Below, piece by piece: positions 5,750-13,324 of a stretch of DNA of 13,324 nucleotides. Numbering within the stretch: position 1 is the first letter of the stretch; each line of letters starts with the position of its first letter. The DNA comes from Beroe ovata. Lineage: Eukaryota; Ctenophora; Nuda; Beroida; Beroidae. The notes under the pieces were generated by a model that was not told the DNA's origin, did no database searches, and saw only the letters and a list, made by a program, of their open reading frames with translations. Position numbers and translations under genes: made by a program. The stretch is taken from positions 32,596 through 45,919 of the forward strand of contig CAMPET010000235.1 in the NCBI GenBank assembly GCA_946803715.1, written 5' to 3'.

Positions 5750-7728
5750 TCATGACATCCAGTGCACACTCCCATGCTTCTCAGTCTGCGTGTGCTCTGC
5801 TGATGACGTCACAACTGCTTGTGGTGCACCGCCCTGTACCATCATGATCAGACCGGACTCCTCGTCACTGCACACTGACACATTGTCCACATTCGTCTGC
5901 CGGCAGTCGCCCATCTGTGCGGCGTTGCTCGCATTGCCACTATCGTATTCCCACCGCGACTCACTGTTCACTCTGTCCGGGTGTGCGGCGTGTCTCCACT
6001 GTGGGGGCGGCTCGCCCTCCCACACACCGCCACCCTCGCACCGCACTTCCTCTGATATCCGTGATGGGCCCGGGTTCTCAGAGTAGGGTCGGGAATCACA
6101 CCCCATAGCATACCTCATCTGAGTGACGTAGTTGTCCGACGTCGTGTCCTCATCCTCCGTCGTTACAACGGACTGCTCCTCGGAGTCTCCCTCTTCTGAC
6201 ACACTGTCAGTCTGCGACACGTCATCAGGGATCTCCGCCCCAGGGAACAAGTACCGGGAGGGAGGGATGCACGTGTACCGCTGCTCATCTGCCGGTGGTG
6301 GTGGTTGCGATGGTGGCTGATCAGCGGCTGGGGATTGCCACTCTAACTGCCGACACAGTTCTGTCACTATACCGTCACAGTCCCCGAGTAGCTCAATGTC
6401 GAAATTCATGTGTGCCAGTGGTTCACGGTTAATCAGTATCTGAGAGGGCATTCAATTACTCAATTAGGCTGGGATCCGAGATAAGTCGACATGATAGCTA
6501 AGTAGATGCTGCAATAAGTAGAGGTGAAATTTTAGAGCGATATTCATTTACCTGCGGTATATCTGGGGGTACGAGGTTGGGGATGTGAGCGACTGGCTTC
6601 ACTTTGAGCGACGATCCCATCACGATGACCAGATCTGCCTGCATTCTATCAGTTTCTATCGCGCGGTGGAACTCGCTAGGGAGCCCCTCGCCAAAGAATA
6701 CGATGTCCGGTTTGATTATCGATTGTGGAGACGGGTTTGGGCACCTGATATTGGGGGGAAGGGTTAGAGAAGCGATATGAAAACTCAACTACTGTTGCAT
6801 TGTCCGCGAATCTTCAGTACCTTTTACACGTTGGGATCACGTGGTTCATGACATCATCCTTGATAACCTCCGAGTCGACTTGATGCCCGCAAACACGGCA
6901 CGTAGCAGTAGAGAATGACCCATGGCATTGTATAACATTCCTAATGCCACATACCACCTCCAGTGTATCTATGTTCTGAGTGTAGTTCCGTAACAAACTA
7001 CCACGATCCTCAAGCTCCTTTATAAACAAGTGACTTGGAGATGGTTGAAACTGACCAGGCCAAATCTCCGATGCAAACTTGTAGAATGGCTTGGGATTGA
7101 GTGTGAAGTATTGGATATCGAACATAGCTTGGGGATTAGGTAGGTCAGGATAGTCGACAGCTAACCGAGCGTAGATTCCATCTTTAGATCTAAAGTCTGG
7201 AATACCACAGGAAACGGAAATACCAGCTCCGCTGACCACGATGATGTTTCTACAAGACTTGAGGAGCGATACCACGTCATGTAGTGTGTTAATGTGAGGG
7301 AGTTTGCAACGTTTTGGCATGTCTGATAGGATCTCTATAACAATTCGCCAGAGTGTCAGATCACTCAGACCTTCTGGCAGAGCGACGTTTGGCGGCAAAA
7401 TGTTCACCAACACACACATCGGGTTCACACCGTTGGCGATCTGTTTCTGCACCCACAACACAGGGTTCACGATGGGGAGGGTGGGAGGCGATTGAGGCGG
7501 CGAATCAGGCGGACTGGTCACGCCGTTAGAAACACCGTTAACATCCTCCGGCATCTCTTCAGAACTGGTACCACTGGTTTCATACTGGGCTGCATCATTG
7601 CCGTTAGAGTAAGCTGTGGAGTCCATAGGTGCTTCTGTTGGGGAACCCGGAGCAATCCTGGCCCTCTTTGCCTCACAGGTCACATCTTCTGGATCAGACG
7701 TTACTTCACTGATGCTGCGTTCTGTCAT
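5750..7728 (-). CDS. SIRT1: Sirtuin 1 homologue, NAD+-dependent protein deacetylase (596 aa, three exons)
   Basis: Removes acetyl groups from lysines of histones and transcription factors using NAD+, giving nicotinamide and O-acetyl-ADP-ribose; mainly nuclear. Exons on the minus strand: 7728-6821, 6744-6552, 6439-5750, with introns of 76 and 112 bp, GT/AG, in frame. The start is the first ATG after an in-frame TAG 6 nt upstream. Residues 1-85 are acidic/Ser-Pro rich with a possible nuclear signal KRAR at 21-24. The catalytic core spans about 145-395: [15 protein letters not shown] (167-181) and TQNIDTLE (250-257) bind NAD; QCHGSF holds the catalytic His269; zinc cysteines are C277, C280, C301 and C304, the last pair split by intron 1; then [17 protein letters not shown] and LINREP. 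The C-terminal tail has [12 protein letters not shown] (about 426-437), matching the ESA segment that docks on the SIRT1 core and raises activity, followed by a low-complexity acidic end. It is shorter than vertebrate SIRT1 (about 750 aa), mostly through shorter tails. No missing catalytic residue. Confidence 0.96.
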
Positions 7729-7825
7729 CGCCTAGGGGCAGAGTTCCTATGTTAAGTACCTGTCTTCCAAATTTTCCCATTTCATGTGGCAAGACAATAT
7801 TGTTCACAGAATTAACTACGCTACG

Positions 7826-7867
7826 AAAATGCTGCGCACGGCGCGCGTTGACGCGCGCAGCAATTTT
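7826..7867. repeat. GC-rich hairpin upstream of SIRT1
   Basis: AAAATGCTGCGC...GCGCGCG-TTGA-CGCGCGCAGCAATTTT forms a 42-bp imperfect inverted repeat with AT-rich outer and GCGCGC inner stems, about 100 bp before the SIRT1 ATG. It may be a small fold-back element or a structured 5' UTR/promoter segment. Confidence 0.7.
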
Positions 7868-8930
7868 GTGATAAAAAGAAAATGTCGCGATTGATATGAT
7901 ACCTCGCGGAATACGTATAATTTTGTAAACTTTTGCCATTTTGGTACATGTTATTGCGTGCATTGAGGCATCTTCATCAAGCATAATACCTCAAATTGAT
8001 TCTGTCGTAGGTTGAATATGAGTGGAAACACGATATGAACCGCAAAAACGAACAGATGGTAAACAAAACAGAACTGGCAAAACTGATAACGTGTGTTGAA
8101 GGACTGCTCAACCGAGAGAATCTTTTGTGGTAAAAAATAATAATAATGATACTAATAATAGTGCAGATAACCACAATTAGAAATCTCAATACTCAGTATT
8201 TCAGAGGAAAAGTGCCACGGGGAAACAGCCAGAACTTATAAAATGAATAATACCCACTAAATATTTCACAGACCCCTCAGAGTGTGCTTTGAGAGTCATC
8301 CCCTGAATAATATAGGAATGAACTACTGAACCAACTAATAAAACTGAGTGAAAAGGTAACATCACAGATATTTTCTAAATTACTTCATGTCTTTCAACAC
8401 AACTTATGACAAACAAATTGAGGAGTTCAAGATGTCTTCTTAGAACTAAGGAAGGACAGAACTTCACTCAACATGACATCGACCAAACTGATGAATACGA
8501 CTGATACGAGAAGATATCAAGAGTGAAGCTTTCTAAAGCACAGCGCTGGTCAGAAGAACAATGAGACATAAGATCAGAAACAAGAGAAGCATCTATCAAA
8601 GTATACAGAATGTGTGATGCGACATGTGTGAAGCGGAACCTCCTTTAACCCTCGGTACAGAAAGAGGTTCCTGAACATTCAGAGAGAACTGTCCCACCCA
8701 GAGACCCTCTGAAGGAAGAATCATCAACAGTTCGAGGGAGCTCTCAGCTCAGCCCTGTAAAGAGACCCTCAACTGTGGCACTTGGGGAGGTATGTCCCAG
8801 TCATCTGCCTCGTGCAGCTAGGGTAGAGCCATAGTGTGACTGTTTGTGTGAATTGTGCTTTCTATATCATTATCATTATCTAATATCTCCAAGTTTATAA
8901 CTTTATATTTCTTAACTTATCAATTTTAAA
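7868..8930. other. Upstream flank of SIRT1, no gene seen
   Basis: Should hold the SIRT1 promoter and 5' UTR, but no TATA or clear initiator is visible. There are simple AT-rich runs (AATAATAATAAT near 8138-8158, ATCATTATCATTATC near 8866) and otherwise unremarkable DNA. The stretch 8640-8830 is richer in GC and repeats GAGACCCTC twice, without an open frame. Confidence 0.5.
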
Positions 8931-10260
8931 TATTACTCTTTCAGATATGCAATGTCAAAGGAATGGATCTGTATTGCTAGTGGGGTCTTATACATTGCAA
9001 TCAGTTTCTCTGTATCATTGCTTCCGGATGAATCTAAAGGTTCAGAGTTTGGACACTTTGGGTTCATCTCCCTATAAATAGTAGATGCAGAAGGCACTCT
9101 GCAGCACTCATTTTTCACAAAAGACGACTACAAATGACATAGCTTCTTACTAAAGTCTAGTCATAGTCTTCGTTCACAGCTGCACTACAACCAGGCATTC
9201 AGAACATGGACTTCCAATTGGAGTATATAGAAAAGAAGCTACAACAACCAAGGAACCAAGGAATCAATGATTCCGAATCATATCAACTGGTATGGAGCAG
9301 GCACGTAGATAGGAGGCCCCCATACCCCTGCTGTAGCTTGACTCGTTGCGCAAACTTGACTTGATTTGCTCATCAAGCCTCCCCCCAAAATGTGTGGCTA
9401 TGTGCCTGGTATGGAGGATTTCAAAAAAGTTGAATACTCGAAGGAAAGCATCATCTCTTGTGGATGGATTTGACACAAAAACTTCAGCAAGTTTTCCAGA
9501 GATATGTATAGTAGACCCTCCTCATTGAAGTACAACATTGGAATTTGGAACACTGAATAAGCCTCAAGGATCAGGCCACCATTAATTTATCTGAATTCAA
9601 ATATTACCGAAAGTTCTATTGTCAATTCTGGCTCACTCAGTACAGTTTCCTACTGCAACACCATCATCTCAAACAACCTTATTGTCAATAGATTGGCTCA
9701 ATACCATAACCATCAATAACACCCTTTTCACATTTGCATCCACTGAACCCTGACACCAGTTCATAAACAACATACAAAGCATACAATGCATAATTACAAA
9801 TAATAAAGACTGACTTGACAGAACCTACAGATCCTACCAATATTCTCCTTCAGCACACCTCCCCTAAGAGTCTGAGAGGGGGCCTGTTCAATTGACTTGA
9901 GGTTACCTGCTATCGTCTGCAGCTGAGGTAAGGGGGCAGTACTCCACAGAACTCTCCATGCGTGGTATTGAGTCAAGATAAAACAAAAAACTCCTCATGG
10001 AATGGGCGAAATGCTTGACATCGATTCATCCAATCCCCAAGTACCCTTTTCCAGGAAAACTTAGTTTCAAAAAATGAATAAATGCAAAGCTCCCTCTGAA
10101 CAGAGAACCTCATCACCAATGAGTTCTTAATCTGGTCTACTGCAGAAACACTGGATTTCAAATGACATCTATTCAACATGTACCCAAAACTGGGTGCTTA
10201 TCCATTGCATGATGCACAGTGGTTAACACACTTTACAAGAGAAACCTATGCCGCCATCAA
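8931..10260. other. Intergenic, short open frames only, no recognised gene
   Basis: Several minus-strand frames of 60-70 codons occur (9118-8933, 9476-9264, 10179-9973, 9976-9794), but none shows a known domain, and I could not join them by credible splice sites into a conserved protein. They could be relics of a transposon or pseudogene. A lineage-specific gene or non-coding RNA cannot be excluded from sequence alone. Confidence 0.45.
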
Positions 10261-10284
10261 CTACTACACTCAGTATTTTTCTAT

Positions 10285-10705
10285 AAGAAACTCTCTATAG
10301 GATTTCCGAAAATTTAAGAAACTTAGCCTAGAATCCTGGAAAAATTAAGAAACTCCATTGATTCAAATTAAGAAACTAAGAAACTTTGAGCCTAAAATTC
10401 TCAAATTTGTGTACAGAATCCTAGTACGACAATCATTTTATCAACAGAAAATGTCTGGATTAAGGGGGCTGCGCCCCCAGACCCCCACCCCTTAACTTTT
10501 ATCCATACAGCACTCATCTGCCACTTCTGATAAGAACTATTCTGACTCAAGTAAGTTTCTAAAATTGCTATAGGATACAGAAATAAACCAGTTAAGAAAA
10601 TTGCTATAGGATACAGAAATAAACCAGTTAAGAAACTTGTCGCTCAAAATCAGGAAAAAATAAGAAACCTCTAGCATAGGATTTTAATAAGTTTCTTATC
10701 AAAAA
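10285..10705. repeat. Degenerate array of TATAGGAT / TTAAGAAACTT units
   Basis: TAAGAAAC-like motifs recur at about 10313, 10346, 10369, 10378, 10591, 10627 and 10660, and in the opposite orientation at about 10551 and 10687. CTATAGGAT-like motifs recur at about 10295, 10570, 10606 and 10674. A perfect tandem 36-bp pair lies at 10562-10597 and 10598-10633 (starts AAATTGCTATAGGATACAG). This suggests an old satellite-like array, interrupted near 10385-10550 by other sequence including a GC-rich hairpin. Confidence 0.75.
10460..10495. repeat. Compact GC-rich nested hairpin
   Basis: TTAAGGGG (10460-10467) pairs perfectly with CCCCTTAA (10488-10495). Inside it, GGGGGC-TGC-GCCCCC (10464-10478) is a second perfect stem that shares bases with the first, so the two folds compete. 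It lies in AT-rich surroundings, inside the TTAAGAAACTT repeat region. Confidence 0.8.
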
Positions 10706-10970
10706 AACTGAGTGTATATGACCATTGCTCTGATGGACTATGAGTATGACCCAATACAAAAAATTCAGCAAAGGAGCACAAACAAGTTATCACATTTTCT
10801 CCACACCACATGAACCCAAGAGTTCTACACATGCTATGATGATGGTGCCAAGGCATTGGGAACAGTGCACAGTGATGCGCTTCTTAGTGAGCCATCTAAT
10901 TCTAAAGCTAAGGTAAAGCTTTTACACAAGCTCTCTTATCTGAACTGTAGACCTCTCATTAGATCTCAAC

Positions 10971-11068
10971 TCGTAGGAATGTAGGATTACTTCATACCCT
11001 TGCTGGCGGGATTACCATCTGGCCAAATTACAATTGCACAGCGTCAACAGTAGGGAAAAACCCTACAA
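10971..11068. mobile_element. Decayed MITE, family 2
   Basis: TGTAGGATTACTTCATACCC and CTTGCTGGCGGGATTA at the left and CCCTACAA at the right align with the family 2 element in its right-arm orientation, with many substitutions. The left end carries a doubled TCGTAGGA/TGTAGGA. ATCTCAAC flanks both sides (10963-10970 and 11069-11076), a remnant of the target duplication. Confidence 0.78.
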
Positions 11069-11227
11069 ATCTCAACAAACCCAAAGATATGCAGGCCCAC
11101 TTCACAATGGTCAGGTCTCATCCCATCTTTTCAAACAGATTGAGCTCTAAGCCCACAAACTTTCAATTTTGTCGAGAAACAGATCTGACAATTTCAATTG
11201 ATAAATTAAATTGTAATTCTTCCCTTG

Positions 11228-11250
11228 CCAGGGATAAAATCCCGCCAGCG
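11228..11250. mobile_element. Fragment of MITE family 2
   Basis: GGATAAAATCCCGCCAGC is the internal segment of family 2 (compare about 2664-2681), here without recognisable ends. It is a short remnant, or part of a larger family that shares this core. Confidence 0.5.
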
Positions 11251-11288
11251 ACGTGAGGCCGGCAACAAAAAAATTTTTACAAATGCTC

Positions 11289-11369
11289 GTCAGATGATAC
11301 CTGACCTGTTTCTCGCGCTCGCGCGCGCGAGAAACAGTGAACAGATGTCCATGTCAGAAAATATCTGAC
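11289..11369. mobile_element. Decayed fold-back MITE, family 1
   Basis: GTCAGATGATACCTGACC then GTTTCTCGCGC matches the 2349-2458 element. The inner stem GTTTCTCGCGC/GCGCGAGAAAC is intact, but the right arm has extra bases (AACAGATGTCCAT) and the CG-rich loop is shorter. No clear target duplication was found, so it is older than the first copy. Confidence 0.82.
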
Positions 11370-11404
11370 AAGGATTACTTCTGCTGCAAGTTTTAACTAT
11401 TCTT

Positions 11405-11850
11405 CTTGTGGGCTTGGCTGTCGATGATATTGCGCGCGCTGCAAATTATTCTCAGAGTCTGAGACAGCTGGGCCGCCCGCCGCGTTGTCTGGCGACGCTA
11501 GACAGCTGATGCAAGCCGCGACGCGAAGTTTGCGGCCCCGCGCGTCGCGGAAAACGAAATTCTCGACCATCGACGCGACAGGGTTTGTCTGGCGATGCAC
11601 AGTGGCTGCGCTGCAAGTAGGTATCGAAATCCGCGCCCGGCGCGTGCAATTTCAAGATGACCTTTTTGCNTAACTTGACAAACCTGCGCAGCGCAGCCAC
11701 TGTGCGATGATAGACCGCTGATGCAAGCCGCGAAGCAGCTTGCGTCAGCGCGCGCGCAAAACGAAATTCTCGCGTCGCGACGCGTCAACAGGGTCTATCA
11801 TCGATCGACAACGACAGGGTCTATCATCGATCGACAACGTGCAACGCAGA
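11405..11850. repeat. GC-rich repeat block: two tandem units of about 210 bp plus an inverted pair around an N
   Basis: GCTGATGCAAGCCGCGA at 11505 and 11717, and AAAACGAAATTCTCG at 11551 and 11758, define two diverged direct copies. GATGCACAGTGGCTGCGCTG (from 11594) faces its near reverse complement at 11685-11707, flanking the single N at 11670. The end holds ACAGGGTCTATCATCGATCG twice in tandem (from about 11787 and 11814). Its CG-rich sequence is unlike the AT-rich DNA on both sides. Open frames here are compositional. Confidence 0.75.
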
Positions 11851-11859
11851 CAACGCAAA

Positions 11860-12144
11860 TGATCTAAATCAATTTGCAATTTAATTCAGTAATGAGAACT
11901 TTGTAATTAAATTTAGAAATATCTAATAAATTGAAAATTTTTAAAAAGAACTATAATTATAAAAATGTCACGGTCAAACAAACTATTGGTAATGGTTTGC
12001 TCATGCTCGATGCTTCTGGCCTACTGTGGGTCATCCAGGCCACAGATATGAATGCGAATGCATTGTCCACAATTTGAATCAATATTGTGAAAGCTATCAA
12101 TGATATCCCCTGGCCCAGCCATGATCACATTGACTGATGATCGA
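11860..12144. other. AT-rich 3' flank of MTHFD1, no gene seen
   Basis: Very AT-rich up to about 11965, then ordinary sequence up to the MTHFD1 stop. No canonical AATAAA was noted close after the stop on the minus strand. Confidence 0.55.
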
Positions 12145-13271
12145 CTAGAAGAGTCCAGTGATATCCCCAGTCTCTGTGTCCACATCAATGTTATAGAACG
12201 CTGGTCTTGTTGGAAGTCCGGGCATCGTACTAATCTGCAACATTGGGATGATTACTCAATTTAAGCTAATTTGCCTGCAGATCGCAGACTATCAGTTTGA
12301 GTTAGCTTCGAGTTCGAAATAGAGTCACGTTATCTTTCGTACTCATAGTCATAGTACTATAGTACTGGTAGGAGTAGTAGTACAATGATTCATGGACTCA
12401 CCGCTCCCGCGAGTGGGTAGACAAACCCGGCTCCGGCACTCAGTCTAACTCCCTGAATAGGAACAGAGAAGTCCGTGGGAACGCCCTTCCTCGTCACGTC
12501 ACAACTCAAGGAGAGGTGGGTCTTTGCCATGCAGATGGGTAAACTCCCGTAACCCTGCAAATTAATGGTGAGCTCACTGAAAAGCTAAATGAACCTGCAG
12601 TCCTCTATCACATGGACCATGCAATACGTAAACTATCTCATTTTAAACAAGGTATTAAAAGTCGGAGCTGGATCAAGATGTTACAATGACACTCTAATAG
12701 TAGTACTAATCAAATAATCCTACAAGACTAAGCTCTGTACGGTGGAATCGATTTTTACTCACCTGTTCTTCCAGATTCGCGATCTGTCTCTCCATCTCCT
12801 CGGACAGCTCTACTCCGATACCACCGTAAATATTGCGAACAATGATGTTCATCTTGTCGATAAGTGGCTGCTCCAGTTCATACAGAAACTGCGGGGAAAC
12901 AATAATAATTACACGAGCTCATGAAACAGAAACTACGAGGAATCATGAATAAACACGTGTTAAATTTTGCCGCGACTTCAGGGTTACAAGTTCAAGTTGC
13001 CTAATCACGAGCTTTCATCATGTCTTTGTTAATGTTACCACGATCTGACTTCGAATTGCCCCAAGTGTGACGTCTCAGAAGTCAGAAACGAAAGGTCAAA
13101 GTTACCTTGAATTGAGAGGGCGTCTCTGTCGCCCTGACAACCGCCTCAGCTAGGTTCACCGCACCCTCCCCTCCCTTTGCCCAGTTCTCACACACGTGGG
13201 CGTCAAACGCGCCAGCTTGGCGCGCGTGTGCACAAACCATGTCCAGTTCGGCCTGAGTATCAGTATGAAAC
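12145..13271 (-). CDS. MTHFD1: C1-tetrahydrofolate synthase, C-terminal part of the formate-THF ligase domain (four last exons; 5' part outside window)
   Basis: The formyltetrahydrofolate synthetase domain joins formate to tetrahydrofolate using ATP, feeding purine and thymidylate synthesis. Exons on the minus strand: 13271-13106, 12888-12763, 12554-12402, 12234-12145; introns of 217, 208 and 167 bp with GT/AG ends and consistent phase. They encode 177 residues and the TAG stop, against about 930-980 aa for full-length animal enzymes. Recognisable stretches in order: [84 protein letters not shown], and the terminal GLF shared with vertebrate enzymes. The window ends in an intron. The part that separates cytosolic trifunctional MTHFD1 from mitochondrial MTHFD1L (N-terminal dehydrogenase/cyclohydrolase or transit peptide) is not present, so the symbol could be MTHFD1L. 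No defect seen. Confidence 0.93.
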
Positions 13272-13324
13272 CTGAGGCAGTGAGGCAGTGAGGGGTAATC
13301 AGTTCTGGGGGAGTGTGGGGGAAT

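Noticed and set aside
5709-6320. Plus-strand frames across the SIRT1 last exon
   Set aside because: Antisense to a well-supported SIRT1 exon; no domain seen.
7706-7984. 92-codon minus-strand frame just upstream of and overlapping the SIRT1 start
   Set aside because: Different frame from SIRT1, crosses the GCGCGC hairpin, no recognisable family; more likely promoter or 5' UTR sequence.
8933-10179. Candidate multi-exon gene or transposon relic from short minus-strand frames
   Set aside because: No conserved motif and no convincing splice sites joining them; left as unassigned sequence.
11397-11788. Arg/Ala-rich frames in the GC block
   Set aside because: Composition-driven long frames over a tandem repeat with an N inside; no conserved protein.

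Overview
The window is nuclear DNA of an animal. It holds three intron-containing housekeeping genes with short introns (about 75-385 bp), GT/AG splice sites, an eukaryotic-type tRNA-Lys and many small palindromic transposable elements. The SIRT1 homologue keeps the C-terminal 'ESA' segment typical of animal SIRT1. Close gene spacing, short introns and many GCGCGC fold-back elements would fit an early-branching metazoan such as a demosponge, but that placement is inference.

Layout. (1) 135-1858, + strand: the last six exons of 6-phosphogluconate dehydrogenase (PGD), followed by a 36-bp minisatellite. (2) 2349-3876: a fold-back MITE, then a palindrome of about 1.27 kb with two convergent tRNA-Lys(UUU) genes, a second MITE family at both ends and a cluster of GATCCAC palindromes in the middle. 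The right arm stops at a single N. (3) 3877-4780: no gene seen. (4) 4784-5357, + strand: a promoter-like stretch (palindromic CCAAT boxes, three CACGTG E-boxes, TATA-like site) and an intronless gene for a very acidic Glu/Ala-rich protein of 127 aa. (5) 5750-7728, - strand: a complete three-exon SIRT1 gene (596 aa), tail-to-tail with the acidic gene. (6) 7729-12144: over 4 kb with no recognisable gene, containing AT-rich sequence, a degenerate TTAAGAAACTT array, decayed MITEs and a GC-rich repeat block around a second repeat-embedded N. (7) 12145-13271, - strand: the last four exons of the formate-THF ligase domain of C1-tetrahydrofolate synthase (MTHFD1 or MTHFD1L).

PGD makes NADPH in the pentose phosphate pathway, MTHFD1 supplies one-carbon units (and NADPH, if the bifunctional form), and SIRT1 is an NAD+-dependent deacylase. 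This is a metabolic theme, but three neighbouring genes do not prove functional linkage. The most unusual features are the tRNA-Lys palindrome, the two MITE families with intact 9-bp target duplications, and the uncharacterised acidic protein with its poly(A) signal overlapping the stop codon. No prokaryotic system, CRISPR array or viral gene was seen.
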